Positions 18,012 through 27,439 of a stretch of 50,514 bases of DNA are shown piece by piece. The notes under the pieces are model-generated. The model ran no database searches and was not told the DNA's origin. It was given only the letters and a program-made list of their open reading frames with translations. The position numbers and the translations under genes were made by a program. Numbering within the stretch: position 1 is the first letter of the stretch; the number at the start of each line of letters is the position of its first letter. Origin of the DNA: an uncultured Rhodospirillales bacterium (GTDB lineage: Bacteria; Pseudomonadota; Alphaproteobacteria; Acetobacterales; Acetobacteraceae); the NCBI GenBank assembly GCA_903844135.1, contig CAIMSN010000142.1:1-50514 (forward strand). Reading direction: 5' to 3'.

Positions 18012-18299
18012 ATGCAGGCCGACCGCCTCAGCCGCAGCGTCACCATCGTCAATCTGCGCGGCCTGCATGCCCGCGCCGCCGCCAAGTTCGTGGTCGCGGC
18101 GGAGCGGTTCGCCACCCCGGTCGAGGTCTCGCGCAACGGCGAGACCGTGTCGGCCCGCTCGATCATGGGCCTGATGATGCTGGGCGCCGGACGCGGCACC
18201 ACCATCCTGCTGCAGGCGGATGCCGATGGCTGGGACGCCCAGCAGGCGCTCGATGCGCTGGCCAGCCTGGTCGAGTCCGGGTTCGATGAGCAGGAGTGA
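18012..18299 (+). CDS. ptsH: Phosphocarrier protein HPr
   Basis: HPr carries phosphate from EI to EIIA. The ATG at 18012 lies seven bases after GGAGGG and gives the usual 95 residues; an ATG at 17991 would add seven. The active histidine is H19 in LRGLHARAAAKFV, and the serine target of HprK is S50 in SARSIMGLMML. Its 3' end overlaps the EI gene by 14 bases. Confidence 0.95.
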   Translation: MQADRLSRSVTIVNLRGLHARAAAKFVVAAERFATPVEVSRNGETVSARSIMGLMMLGAGRGTTILLQADADGWDAQQALDALASLVESGFDEQE

Positions 18300-20160
18300 G
18301 CCGCCGGCCCGGGCGAAGCCGGGGCGCAAGCGCGCCCGGTCGGTGAGGGAGCCCGCCGAGAAGGACACCGGGTCGAAAGCCGCCGTCGAGACCCGGTTCT
18401 CCGGGATCGGCATCTATTCCGGGATCGCCGTCGGGCCGGTGGCGTTCGCCGCCGAGGCGCCGGCCACCGTTGACCGGCGCACGCTGCAGCCGGCCCAGGT
18501 CGAGCCGGAGCTGGTGCGCCTGCAGGAGGCGGTGGAACGCTCGCTGCGCCAGCTCGAGAAGCTGAAGAGCCGGCTGGCGCTGCTGTCGGAGGACACCCAG
18601 GCGGAGATCGCCCCGCTGCTGGACGCCTATCGCCAGATGCTGGGGCCGTCGCGGCTGCTGCGCCAGGTCACCCGTCGCATCACCGAGGATCGGCTGAATG
18701 CGGAGGCGGCGGTGCTGGCGGAAGCCGAGACCCTGGCGATCCGGCTGGCCGAGGCGACGCTGTCGGCCGGCGCCGACGCTGAGGAGGCGACCTCGGCGCT
18801 GCGCCGCGCCGAGGAGGTGCGCGAGATCGGCCGCCGCCTGGTGCGCAACCTGATGCGCGCGCCGTTCCGCTCGTTTTCCGGCATGCAGGCTGGGGCGGTC
18901 CTGGTGGCCGAGCAGTTGCGGCCGGCCGATGCCGCGCTGATCGATCCGGCACGGATCGCCGGGGTGGTCATGGACGAGGGCGGCGTCACCGACCACACCG
19001 CCATCATGCTCCGGGCGCTCGGCATCCCGGCGGTGCTGGGGGTGGCCGGCTTCAGCGGCCGGGCGCGGTCGGGCGCCCAGGTGGTGGTCGATGGCGCGAC
19101 CGGGACCGTGACGCTGGACCCGGCGCCGGCCACGCTCGCCGCGGCGCGCCATGCGGTGGTCGATTACGCCCGCGAGCGGCAGAAGCTCGGCCGGCTGCGC
19201 CGCCTGCCGGCCCGCCTGTCCGGCGGCGAGACGGTCGAGCTGCAGGCCAATCTCGAGCTTCCCGCGGAACTGCCGCTGATCGCCCAGGCCGGCGCCGCCG
19301 GGATCGGTCTGCTGCGCACCGAGTTCCTGTTCATCAATTCCGACCGTATGCCCGACGAGGCCGAGCAGGAGCGGATCTATCGCGCGGTGATCGCGGCGAT
19401 GGGCGGCGATTGCACCACCATCAGGGTGCTGGACTGGGGCGGCGAGAAGCACAGCGAGGCGCTGTCCGGGATCGGTTTCCTCGGCGCCGACCAGAACCCG
19501 GCGCTGGGGCTGCGCGGCCTGCGCCTGCTGCTGCGCCATCCCGAGGTGCTGGAAACCCAGTTCGCGGCGATCCTGCGCGCCTCGACCGAGGGCCCGACCA
19601 GGGTGCTGCTGCCGATGGTCACCACGGTCGGCGAGCTGCAGGCGACGCGCGAGATCTACGAGCGGGTGGCGCGCAAGGTGCGGCGCAAGGGCGTCAGGCT
19701 CGGCGACGCGCTGCCGCCGCTCGGGATCATGGTCGAGACCCCGGCGGCGGCGCTGGGCGCGGAGGCGCTCGGCATCGAGGCCGAGTTCATGGCGATCGGC
19801 ACCAACGACCTGGCGATGTATACCCTGGCGGTGGATCGCGCCGCGACCGGGGTGTCGGCGCTCTACGAGCCGCTGCATCCGGCGGTGCTGCATCTGATCG
19901 CGCACGTCACCGGGGTGGCGCTGCGTCTGCGCCGGCCGGTGTCGCTCTGCGGCGAGATCGCCGGCAATCCGCTGGTGGTGCCGCTGCTGATGGGCATGGG
20001 GCTGCGCTCGTTCAGCATGAACGCCTCGGCGATCCCCAAGGTGAAACAGGCGGTGCGCCATACCTCGCTCGACGAATGCCGCCGGCTGGCGCGCCGGGTG
20101 ATGGAGGAGAGCGATACCGCGGAGGTGCTGCGTCTTCTCACCGAGTTTTCGCAGCGCTAG
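18286..20160 (+). CDS. ptsI: PTS enzyme I (phosphoenolpyruvate-protein phosphotransferase)
   Basis: EI moves phosphate from phosphoenolpyruvate to HPr. The ATG at 18286 (MSRSEPPARAKPG) gives 624 residues, with an unusually basic N-terminal extension of about 38 residues. The phosphorylated histidine is H237 in GGVTDHTAIM. The PEP-binding barrel shows LLRTEFLFI, LGLRGLRLLLRHPE, IGTNDLAMYTLAVDR and SLCGEIAGNP with the catalytic cysteine. There is no GAF domain, so this is EI rather than the nitrogen-type PtsP. No sugar permease lies nearby, which fits a purely regulatory system. Confidence 0.94.
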   Translation: MSRSEPPARAKPGRKRARSVREPAEKDTGSKAAVETRFSGIGIYSGIAVGPVAFAAEAPATVDRRTLQPAQVEPELVRLQEAVERSLRQLEKLKSRLALLSEDTQAEIAPLLDAYRQMLGPSRLLRQVTRRITEDRLNAEAAVLAEAETLAIRLAEATLSAGADAEEATSALRRAEEVREIGRRLVRNLMRAPFRSFSGMQAGAVLVAEQLRPADAALIDPARIAGVVMDEGGVTDHTAIMLRALGIPAVLGVAGFSGRARSGAQVVVDGATGTVTLDPAPATLAAARHAVVDYARERQKLGRLRRLPARLSGGETVELQANLELPAELPLIAQAGAAGIGLLRTEFLFINSDRMPDEAEQERIYRAVIAAMGGDCTTIRVLDWGGEKHSEALSGIGFLGADQNPALGLRGLRLLLRHPEVLETQFAAILRASTEGPTRVLLPMVTTVGELQATREIYERVARKVRRKGVRLGDALPPLGIMVETPAAALGAEALGIEAEFMAIGTNDLAMYTLAVDRAATGVSALYEPLHPAVLHLIAHVTGVALRLRRPVSLCGEIAGNPLVVPLLMGMGLRSFSMNASAIPKVKQAVRHTSLDECRRLARRVMEESDTAEVLRLLTEFSQR

Positions 20161-20202
20161 AAGGCCGGCGTCGCTCGTGGCGGATCCCTGAAGGAATACA
20201 GC

Positions 20203-21777
20203 ATGACCTCCGACATCCTGCCGATCCGGCGCGCGCTGATCTCGGTCTCCGACAAGACCGGCCTGGTGGCGCTGGCCACGGCGCTGGCCAGGCATGGCGC
20301 CGAACTGCTCTCCACCGGCGGGTCGGCCAAAGCGCTGCGCGAGGCGGGGCTCGCCGTGGTCGAGGTGTCGGACCATACCGGCTTCCCGGAGATCCTGGAC
20401 GGCCGGGTCAAGACCCTGGTGCCGCAGATCCATGGCGGCATCCTCGGCCGCAGGGACCTGCCCGAGCACCTGGAACAGATGCAGCGGCACGCGATCGCTG
20501 CGATCGACCTGGTCTGCGTCAATCTCTACCCGTTCGAGGCGACCGTCGCCTCCGGCGCGGAGGCCGAGGACTGCATCGAGAACATCGATATCGGCGGGCC
20601 GGCGCTGATCCGGGCGGCGGCGAAAAACCATGCCCACGTCGCGGTGCTGACCGATCCTTCGCAATATCAGGCGCTGATCGAGAGCGTGTCGACCCTGAAC
20701 GGCACCACGCTCGCCGACCGCCGCGCCTGGGCGGGGGCCGCCTATGGCCGCACCGCCGCCTACGACACCGCCATCGCCGGCTGGTTCAGCGCCGAACGGG
20801 GCGACCTGCTGCCGCTGCGGCTCGGTGCCGTCGGGATGCGCGCGGAGGCGCTGCGCTACGGCGAGAATCCGCATCAGCGCGCGGCCTTCTACACCGACGG
20901 CAGCAACCGTCCCGGCATCGCCACCGCGGTACAGATCCAGGGCAAGGCGCTGTCATACAACAACCTGAACGACACCGACGCGGCGTTCGAGGCGGTGGCG
21001 GAGTTCGAGCGTCCGGCGGTGGTGATCGTCAAGCACGCCAACCCGTGCGGGGTCGCCCAGGCGGACGACCTCGCCACCGCCTGGGACCTGGCGCTGCGCT
21101 GCGACCCGGTCTCCGCGTTCGGCGGCATCGTCGCCGTCAACCGCACCCTGGACGAGGCGGCGGCGATCCGCATCGCCAAGATCTTCACCGAGGTGATCGT
21201 CGCCCCGGATGCGACCGAGGCGGCGCGCGCGGTGCTGTCGGCGAAGAAGAACCTGCGCCTGCTGCTGACCGGCTCCCTGCCGGATCCCCTGGCGCCCGGG
21301 GTGGTGATCAAGAGCGTGGCGGGCGGCTTCCTGGCGCAGACCCGCGACGACGGGCGCGCGACCTCGTTCAAGGTGGTGACCAGCCGGGCGCCCAGCGAGG
21401 CCGAGCTCGCCGACCTGACCATGGCGTTCCGGGTCGCCAAGCACGTGAAGTCGAACGCCATCGTCTATGTGAAGGACGGCGCCACGGTCGGCGTCGGCGC
21501 CGGGCAGATGAGCCGGGTGGATTCCGCCAGGATCGCCGCCGCCAAGAGCGAGGAGGCGGCGCGCCAGGCCGGTCTGGCCGGGCGGCTGACCGAGGGCAGC
21601 GTGGTGGCGTCGGATGCGTTCTTCCCGTTCGCGGATGGTCTCGAGGCGGCGATCGCGGCCGGCGCCACGGCGGTGATCCAGCCGGGCGGATCGATCCGCG
21701 ATGCCGAAGTCATCGCCGCGGCGGACAAGGCAAACGTGGCGATGGTCTTCACCGGACTGCGTCATTTCCGCCATTGA
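20203..21777 (+). CDS. purH: Bifunctional AICAR formyltransferase / IMP cyclohydrolase
   Basis: PurH carries out the last two steps of IMP synthesis. The 524-residue product has the cyclohydrolase domain first ([38 protein letters not shown]) and the formyltransferase second, with LRYGENPHQ and the catalytic KHANPCGVA motif, ending GLRHFRH as is typical. GAAGGAA lies seven bases before the ATG. It stands 42 bases after ptsI and may share its transcript. Confidence 0.97.
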   Translation: MTSDILPIRRALISVSDKTGLVALATALARHGAELLSTGGSAKALREAGLAVVEVSDHTGFPEILDGRVKTLVPQIHGGILGRRDLPEHLEQMQRHAIAAIDLVCVNLYPFEATVASGAEAEDCIENIDIGGPALIRAAAKNHAHVAVLTDPSQYQALIESVSTLNGTTLADRRAWAGAAYGRTAAYDTAIAGWFSAERGDLLPLRLGAVGMRAEALRYGENPHQRAAFYTDGSNRPGIATAVQIQGKALSYNNLNDTDAAFEAVAEFERPAVVIVKHANPCGVAQADDLATAWDLALRCDPVSAFGGIVAVNRTLDEAAAIRIAKIFTEVIVAPDATEAARAVLSAKKNLRLLLTGSLPDPLAPGVVIKSVAGGFLAQTRDDGRATSFKVVTSRAPSEAELADLTMAFRVAKHVKSNAIVYVKDGATVGVGAGQMSRVDSARIAAAKSEEAARQAGLAGRLTEGSVVASDAFFPFADGLEAAIAAGATAVIQPGGSIRDAEVIAAADKANVAMVFTGLRHFRH

Positions 21778-21870
21778 GTGCCATTCTCAACTTGCGGTTT
21801 GCTGTCGAGAAGCGTTTGCAACACTTATAAAACGACTTGAAAACTTCCGCGGTCGTGGCACATCTCGGTC

Positions 21871-22827
21871 ATGCGCAAATTCGACGACCTGACCGAGAGC
21901 GAACTGCTGGCCCTGGCGATCGCCGCCGAGGAAGAGGACGGGCGCATCTACGCCGATTTCGCGCATCAGCTTCGGGAGAATTTTCCCGACAGCGCTGGGA
22001 TCTTCGACGAGATGGCCCTGGAGGAGCAGGGTCATCGGCGCGCCCTGATCGACCTGCACACGCAACGTTTCGGCGCGCATATCCCGCTGGTGCGCCGACA
22101 GGACGTGGGCGGCTTCGTGCAGCGCAAGCCGGCCTGGCAGGTGCAGCGTCTCGGCATCGAGGCGATGCGTCGTCATGCCAGCCAGATGGAGCGCGACGCG
22201 GCGCGCTTCTATCGCCAGGCGGCGCTGCGCACCACCGACGCCTCGATGCGCCGTCTGCTGGGCGACCTCGCCGCCGCCGAGGACGCGCACGAGCAGGCCG
22301 CGGGCGAGATCGCGCTGCGCCGCCTGCCGGCGAGCAAGCGCGAGACCGAGGACGACGATGCCCGCCGCCGCTTCGTGCTGCAGGTGGTCCAGCCCGGACT
22401 GGTCGGGCTGATGGATGGTTCGGTCTCGACCCTGGCGCCGGTGTTCGCCGCCGCGTTCGCGACCCACCTGCCGTGGAACGCCTTCCTGGTCGGCATCGCC
22501 GCCTCGGTCGGCGCCGGCATCTCGATGGGGTTCGCCGAGGCGCTGTCGGACGACGGCAAGCTGTCCGGGCGCGGCGCGCCGCTGCTGCGCGGCCTGATCT
22601 GCGGGCTGATGACCACCGCCGGCGGCATCGGCCACACGCTGCCGTTCCTGATCCCGGATTTCTCCGAGGCGCTGGCGGTGGCGCTGGTGGTGGTGGTGGT
22701 CGAGCTGGCGCTGATCTCCTGGATACGCTGGCGCTACCAGGACACGCCGCTGCTGTCGGCGGCGATCCAGATCCTGTTCGGCGGCGGCCTGGTGTTCGCC
22801 GCCGGCGTGCTGATCGGCTCCATGTAG
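21871..22827 (+). CDS. mbfA: Membrane-bound ferritin MbfA (rubrerythrin domain plus VIT1-like domain)
   Basis: MbfA exports iron and protects against iron and peroxide stress. The 318-residue protein begins with a ferritin-like domain (1-150) with the iron ligands in [24 protein letters not shown] and [12 protein letters not shown]. The C-terminal part is a VIT1/CCC1-type transporter with five hydrophobic helices and the conserved [16 protein letters not shown] and [16 protein letters not shown] segments. The 93-base leader is AT-rich for this genome, with TTATAAAA at 21825-21832. In relatives the gene is controlled by Irr or Fur, but I could not name an operator here. Confidence 0.94.
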   Translation: MRKFDDLTESELLALAIAAEEEDGRIYADFAHQLRENFPDSAGIFDEMALEEQGHRRALIDLHTQRFGAHIPLVRRQDVGGFVQRKPAWQVQRLGIEAMRRHASQMERDAARFYRQAALRTTDASMRRLLGDLAAAEDAHEQAAGEIALRRLPASKRETEDDDARRRFVLQVVQPGLVGLMDGSVSTLAPVFAAAFATHLPWNAFLVGIAASVGAGISMGFAEALSDDGKLSGRGAPLLRGLICGLMTTAGGIGHTLPFLIPDFSEALAVALVVVVVELALISWIRWRYQDTPLLSAAIQILFGGGLVFAAGVLIGSM

Positions 22828-22874
22828 AGAGGCTGCGTGCCACGAGCCGGCAAACCCGCTACAGGCAATCCATC

Positions 22875-23537
22875 ATGCGACACATCCTCCTGGCCGGCCT
22901 GCTCCTGGGTTCCGCGCTCGCCCCCTTCACCGTATCGCCCGCCTGGGCCCAGATAGGCGGACAGACGTCAGGCGCGCAGACGGCAGCCACCCTGACTCCC
23001 GCCGACCAGGGCTGGATCGACCGCATCCAGGACACGCTGAACGGCATCACCACCCTCAAGGGCCGGTTCCAGCAGATCGCCCCGGACGGCCAGCGTACCA
23101 CCGGCACGGTCTGGCTGGACCGTCCCGGCAGGATGCGCTTCGCCTACGACAAGCCGAGCCCGCTGCTGCTGGTGGCCGGCGGCGGCAAGCTGGTGTTCAC
23201 CGACAGCGCGCTGCAGCAGACCACCGACATCCCGCTCGACCGCACCCCGCTCGGACTGCTGTTGCGGCCGTCGCTCAGCCTGTCCGGGGACGTCACCGTC
23301 ACCGGCTTCTCGCATGCGAACGGCCTGCTGCAGGTGACGCTGGTCAAGACCGCCAGCCCGTCCGAGGGCAGCCTTACGGTGGTGCTGGCGGACGATCCGC
23401 TGCTGCTGCGTGGCTGGCGGGTGGTCGATGCGCAGGGGCGCGAGACCAGGATCGACCTGTCCGACCTGACCGCCGGGGTGCCGATGCCGGCGAGCCTGTT
23501 CGACACCGGTGCGGCGTCGGCCGGTCCGACGCGCTGA
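22875..23537 (+). CDS. lolA: LolA-like outer-membrane lipoprotein carrier protein
   Basis: LolA ferries lipoproteins across the periplasm. The 220-residue protein has a signal peptide (HILLAGLLLGSALAPF, cleavage after AWA), then TLKGRFQQIAPDGQRTTGTVWLDRPGRMRFAYD, which closely matches the family, and GWRVVDAQGRETRIDLSDL near the end. The ATG at 22875 is fixed by the signal peptide; the frame is open far upstream only as an echo of mbfA. It lies 47 bases after mbfA. Confidence 0.9.
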   Translation: MRHILLAGLLLGSALAPFTVSPAWAQIGGQTSGAQTAATLTPADQGWIDRIQDTLNGITTLKGRFQQIAPDGQRTTGTVWLDRPGRMRFAYDKPSPLLLVAGGGKLVFTDSALQQTTDIPLDRTPLGLLLRPSLSLSGDVTVTGFSHANGLLQVTLVKTASPSEGSLTVVLADDPLLLRGWRVVDAQGRETRIDLSDLTAGVPMPASLFDTGAASAGPTR

Positions 23538-23588
23538 CCTGCCCCGCTGCCGGGGCCGGGAGTCGGACAGGCTCGCCGAGGCGTGAGC

Positions 23589-23613
23589 GGAACCCCGGCA
23601 TGACCGCCCCGTT
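23589..23613 (+). promoter_or_regulatory. EcfG-type general stress promoter of csbD
   Basis: GGAAC (23589-23593), a 16-base spacer, and CGTT (23610-23613) match the alphaproteobacterial EcfG consensus exactly. It sits 45 bases before the csbD ATG, a normal distance. CsbD-type genes are known members of general stress regulons, so sequence and function agree. Confidence 0.75.
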
Positions 23614-23658
23614 GCGTTCTGCAAGGGCAAGCTCGCCCGCACGGATAGGAGATCATCC

Positions 23659-23841
23659 ATGGTGGACAAGGATCGCGTCGAAGGCATCGGCCAGCAGATC
23701 AAGGGCGCGGTGAAGGATATCGCCGGCAAGGTCACGGGCAACGAGAAGCTCGAGGCCGAGGGCAAGGCGGAGAAGGCGGCCGGCAAGGTCCAGGAAGGCC
23801 TCGGCAAGGGCAAGGACGCGGTACGCGACGTCGTGAAATAG
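23659..23841 (+). CDS. csbD: CsbD family stress-response protein
   Basis: The 60-residue, very hydrophilic, lysine-rich protein follows the CsbD pattern: DRVEGIGQQIKGAVKDIAGK, then a degenerate repeat KAEKAAGKVQEGLGKGKD. CsbD proteins accumulate under general stress; their molecular role is not known. The ribosome binding site AGGAGA is eight bases before the ATG. It is a single-gene unit, flanked by an EcfG-type promoter and an intrinsic terminator. Confidence 0.93.
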   Translation: MVDKDRVEGIGQQIKGAVKDIAGKVTGNEKLEAEGKAEKAAGKVQEGLGKGKDAVRDVVK

Positions 23842-23866
23842 CCGTCCGCGCCAGAGCGACGACGAG

Positions 23867-23905
23867 GGCCGGCCCGCGGAGACGCGGCGCCGGCCTTTCT
23901 TTTTT
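23867..23905 (+). terminator. Intrinsic terminator after csbD
   Basis: GGCCGGC (23867-23873) pairs with GCCGGCC (23889-23895), with a further inner CCGC/GCGG pairing, and is followed at once by TTTCTTTTTT. This is the clearest Rho-independent terminator of the window, 25 bases after the csbD stop. Confidence 0.9.
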
Positions 23906-23951
23906 GCGGCCGGGCTTCGTGAGTCCAGGCCGGGTCTGCTAAGCGGATACG

Positions 23952-25154
23952 ATGTTCCAGACCGCTCTCTGTGGCGCACTGATCTTCACCGGCGACAGCA
24001 TCCTGGTCGATCACGCCCTGCTGTTGCGCGACGATCGCATCGCCGGCTTGGCGCCGCTGGCCTCGTTGCCGCGGGATGCGCGGATGCAGGACGTCGAGGG
24101 TCTGCTGGCGCCGGGCTTCCTGGACATCCAGGTCAATGGCGGCGGCGGCGTGCTGTTCAACGACACCCCGACCGAGCAGGCAGCGGCGGAGATCGCGCGC
24201 GCCCATGCGCGGCATGGCTGCACCGCGATCCTGCCGACCTTCATCACCGGCACGGCCGACGGCATGGCGCGGGCGCTGGCCGCGGTCCGGGCAGCGCTGC
24301 AGGCCGGGGTGCCGGGGGTCGCCGGGCTGCATCTGGAAGGCCCGTTCCTCAGCCGGGCCCGCATCGGCGCGCACGATCCGTCGCTGGTCCGGCCGATGGG
24401 CGAGGAGGATCTCAGGCTGCTGCTGGAGAGCGGCATCGAGCATCTGCTGCTGACTGTGGCCCCGGAGACGGTGGACCCGGAGCAGATACGCCGCCTGGTC
24501 CAGGGCGGCATCGTGGTCAGTCTCGGGCACAGCGACGCCGATCACGAGACGGTGTCGGCGGCGATCGATGCCGGTGCCACCGGCGTCACGCACCTGTTCA
24601 ACGCGATGTCGCAGATGTCGGGGCGTGCGCCCGGGCTAGTCGGGACCGCGCTCGACCGCGACGAGGTCTGGGCCGGGCTGATCGCCGACCTGCACCATGT
24701 CGACCCGCTGATGATCAGGATCGCGCTGGCCGCCAAGCGCGGGCCGGGCCGGCTGTTCCTGGTCAGCGACGCGATGCCGACTGCCGGCAGTGCGCTCGAC
24801 AGCTTCACCCTGAGCGGACGCACGGTGTATCGCCGCGACGGACGGCTGGCGTTCGAGGACGGCACGCTGGCCGGGGCGGATCTGACCATGGACCAGGCGG
24901 TCGGGACCATGGTGGCGTCGCAGGGGCTGCCGGTCGAGGAGGCGCTCAGGATGGCGTCGCTCTATCCGGCCCGCTTCATGGGCATGGAACAGGCGCATGG
25001 CCGCATCGAGGCTGGGCGTCCCGCCGACCTGGTGCTGCTCGACGAGGCGCTGTGCTGCGTGCGGACCTGGCAGGGCGGAGTCGAGAGCGCTCAGCCCTCC
25101 ACAGGATCGGAGCGGCCGGCGCGGGCGGCAGCCAGCTCCATCGCCCGGGTATAG
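23952..25154 (+). CDS. nagA: N-acetylglucosamine-6-phosphate deacetylase
   Basis: NagA removes the acetyl group from GlcNAc-6-phosphate during amino sugar and cell-wall recycling. The 400-residue amidohydrolase shows the LAPGFLDIQVNGGGGV entry strand, the metal-site HLEGPFLS, VSLGHSDADHE, GVTHLFNAMS and the catalytic aspartate in VSDAMPTAG. No nagB or transporter is adjacent, so it probably serves recycling. The last 64 bases overlap the convergent rsmI gene; the tail after RTWQGG is likely non-conserved. Confidence 0.93.
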   Translation: MFQTALCGALIFTGDSILVDHALLLRDDRIAGLAPLASLPRDARMQDVEGLLAPGFLDIQVNGGGGVLFNDTPTEQAAAEIARAHARHGCTAILPTFITGTADGMARALAAVRAALQAGVPGVAGLHLEGPFLSRARIGAHDPSLVRPMGEEDLRLLLESGIEHLLLTVAPETVDPEQIRRLVQGGIVVSLGHSDADHETVSAAIDAGATGVTHLFNAMSQMSGRAPGLVGTALDRDEVWAGLIADLHHVDPLMIRIALAAKRGPGRLFLVSDAMPTAGSALDSFTLSGRTVYRRDGRLAFEDGTLAGADLTMDQAVGTMVASQGLPVEEALRMASLYPARFMGMEQAHGRIEAGRPADLVLLDEALCCVRTWQGGVESAQPSTGSERPARAAASSIARV

Positions 25155-26053
25155 ACCACCCGCCGCGGCAGCCTGACCACGCCGGCGACCAGCGTGGCGG
25201 CATCCTTGACCGACAGCGTAGCCAGCGCTTCCGACAGGCGCGCGTCGAGCCCGTCCGCGTCGGTGACGGACTCGTCCGGCGGCGGACCGACCAGCACGGT
25301 GATCTCGCCGCGGGGCGCGGTCTCGGCGTAATGCGACGACAGGGCGGCCAGGCCGCCGCGCCGAACCTCCTCGAACCGCTTGGTCAGTTCGCGGGCGACG
25401 GCCGCCTCGCGGTCGCCGAACACCGAAGCGAGATCGGCCAGCATGTCGGCCAGACGATGCGGCGCCTCGTGCCAGATCAGCGTTGCCGCCAGGCCGGCGC
25501 GTTCCGCGGCGCGCAGCCGGCCGAACGCGTCGAGCCGCGCCGACGATCGCGGTGGCGGGAAGCCCACGAACAGGAACGGGTGCGGTGGCAGGCCCGACAG
25601 CGTGAGGGCGGTGATCGCCGCATTGGCGCCCGGCGCCGCGCCGACGCGGATGCCACGCTCGATCGCCGCCCTGACCAGCCGGTAGCCGGGATCGGACAGC
25701 AGCGGCGTGCCGGCATCCGACACCAGGGCGATGCGGGTGCCGGATTCCAGCAGGTCGAGCAGGGCCGGGATCCGCTGGCGCTCGTTGTGCTCGTGCAGCG
25801 GCTCGGTGCGCGCGCCGATCTGCTTGGCGGAAAACAGCCGCGCGGTGACGCGGGTATCCTCGCACAGCACCAGCTCGGCGTGTCGCAGGCAGTCGATCGC
25901 CCGCTCGGTCATGTCGCCGAGATTGCCGATCGGGGTTGCGACCAGCATGAGTCCCGGTGCGTCCGGGTGTGCTAGTGACGGGCTCTCGGCAGAGGAAGGT
26001 GGGACGGATGACGGGTCTTCTGGCATCGCTGGACTGGGCGCGCGTTGCGGCAT
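25091..26053 (-). CDS. rsmI: 16S rRNA (cytidine-2'-O)-methyltransferase RsmI
   Basis: RsmI methylates the ribose of C1402 in 16S rRNA. The conserved core is clear: LVATPIGNLGDMTERA, LCEDTRVTARLF, ALVSDAGTPLLSDPGYRLV, APGANAAITALTLSGLP and ELTKRFEEV. The start is uncertain. The ATG at 26053 gives 320 residues but overlaps the divergent lipoprotein gene by 46 bases; ATGs at 26026 and 25948 are alternatives, the last beginning right at the first strand. Pairing with the LppC-like gene is common in proteobacteria. Confidence 0.92.
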   Translation of the reverse strand: MPQRAPSPAMPEDPSSVPPSSAESPSLAHPDAPGLMLVATPIGNLGDMTERAIDCLRHAELVLCEDTRVTARLFSAKQIGARTEPLHEHNERQRIPALLDLLESGTRIALVSDAGTPLLSDPGYRLVRAAIERGIRVGAAPGANAAITALTLSGLPPHPFLFVGFPPPRSSARLDAFGRLRAAERAGLAATLIWHEAPHRLADMLADLASVFGDREAAVARELTKRFEEVRRGGLAALSSHYAETAPRGEITVLVGPPPDESVTDADGLDARLSEALATLSVKDAATLVAGVVRLPRRVVYTRAMELAAARAGRSDPVEG

Positions 26054-27411
26054 CGCGTCAATGTGGCGGGGTTTCGCACCGCGCCGTGCGCGGCGTGCCG
26101 CTCGCGGCGACCTTGCTGCTCGGCGCCTGTTCGAGCCTGCCGTTCATGAACGGCGCCGACACCGCGCCGCCGAACCCGCCGGCGTTGAACCAGCCGCTGG
26201 CGCAGCAGGCGCCGGTCGAGACGCCGCCGGCGCCGCCGGGTGGCCCGAAGGTCGCCATCCTGCTGCCCTTGAGCGGACCGAATGGCGGGCTGGGGGCGAG
26301 CATGCTGCGCGCCGCGAAGCTGGCGGTGGCGTCCCCCGGCGGGCCGGTGCTCGATGCGCACGACACCGCCGGCGCCGAAGGTGCCCGGCAGGCGGCGATC
26401 AGCGCGGTGCAGGGCGGCGACCGGCTGATCCTCGGGCCGCTGACCTCCGGCGATACAGCGTCGGTGGCGCCGGTGGCGCGCGCCGCCAATATCCCGGTGC
26501 TGGCCTTCACCAGCGACGTCGCCCAGGCCGGCCCAGGGGTCTGGGTGATGGGCGAGACGCCCGAGCAGCAGGTGCGGCGCCTGGTGATCGCCGCCAAGGC
26601 GGAGGGACGGACCAGGATCGCCGCCCTGCTGCCGGCCAGCGGTTTCGGCAATGCCCTGGCCGACGGGCTGACCCATGCCTGCGCCGAGGCGGGATTACCG
26701 CCGCCGACCATCCTGACCCATGGCGGCACCCAGGACAGCATCGTCTCGGCGATGCGACAATTGTCGAATTATGCCGCCAGGAAGGATGCCGCCGACCAGA
26801 AGGCCAAGGCGGCCGCCATGGCCGCGCCGTCGTCGGCCCCGGTCCCGCCGCCGATGGCCGCCACCCTGGCGCCGATCATGAAGCCGTCGACGCTGGCGGC
26901 GCGGGATGCGCCGCCCCCGACCGCGTCGGCGCCGCTCGACCCGCCGCCGTTCGATGCGCTGCTGCTGGGCGATACCGGGCTGCAGTTGCAGCAGGTGATC
27001 GGCGCGCTGCAGGATGACGGGGTGCAGTCGAGCCAGGTCAGGATCATGGGTCCCGGGCTATGGAGCGCATTCGCCTCCAAGCTGCATGCGATCGCCGGCG
27101 CCTGGTTCGCCGCGCCGGATCCGCAGTCCCGGGTTGGTTTCGTGCAGCAATATGTGGCGGCCTACCACCAGTCGCCGAAGCCGCTGGCCGACATCCCGTA
27201 CGATGCCGGGGCGATGGCGCGGTCGCTGGCCGGCGGCGGCTACGATGCTGCCAGCCTGACCCGTGCCGACGGGTTCGCAGGCGTCGACGGGCTCTTCACC
27301 CTGCTGCCCGACGGGCATGTGCGGCGCTCGCTGGCGATCTTCCAGATCCAGCCGAGCGGCGGGGCGCTGCTGGTGCAGCCGGCCACCGGGTCGGCCAATC
27401 CCGGAAGCTGA
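26008..27411 (+). CDS. LppC-like penicillin-binding protein activator lipoprotein
   Basis: The 467-residue protein has a lipobox, LGAC, with the lipidated cysteine at 41, and a periplasmic-binding-protein fold (KVAILLPLSGPNGGLG, LILGPLTSGDTASVAPVA, ALLPASGFGNALADGL). This is the LppC/LpoA C-terminal domain, which in gammaproteobacteria activates peptidoglycan synthesis; the TPR half of LpoA is absent, as usual in Alphaproteobacteria. A disordered stretch of about 60 residues, rich in A and P, interrupts the domain near residue 260-310. The ATG follows AGGAAGGTGGGA. Confidence 0.85.
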   Translation: MTGLLASLDWARVAASRQCGGVSHRAVRGVPLAATLLLGACSSLPFMNGADTAPPNPPALNQPLAQQAPVETPPAPPGGPKVAILLPLSGPNGGLGASMLRAAKLAVASPGGPVLDAHDTAGAEGARQAAISAVQGGDRLILGPLTSGDTASVAPVARAANIPVLAFTSDVAQAGPGVWVMGETPEQQVRRLVIAAKAEGRTRIAALLPASGFGNALADGLTHACAEAGLPPPTILTHGGTQDSIVSAMRQLSNYAARKDAADQKAKAAAMAAPSSAPVPPPMAATLAPIMKPSTLAARDAPPPTASAPLDPPPFDALLLGDTGLQLQQVIGALQDDGVQSSQVRIMGPGLWSAFASKLHAIAGAWFAAPDPQSRVGFVQQYVAAYHQSPKPLADIPYDAGAMARSLAGGGYDAASLTRADGFAGVDGLFTLLPDGHVRRSLAIFQIQPSGGALLVQPATGSANPGS

Positions 27412-27439
27412 GGCGGCCCGCAGCGCGGCCGAGCGCGGC

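Noticed and set aside
18163-20874. Minus-strand frame of 903 codons opposite ptsI and purH
   Set aside because: It spans two clear genes and has the H/R/Q/G-rich composition typical of antisense frames in GC-rich DNA.
21798-21842. Irr or Fur box before mbfA
   Set aside because: The region is AT-rich, but no good dyad matching a known iron box could be defined.
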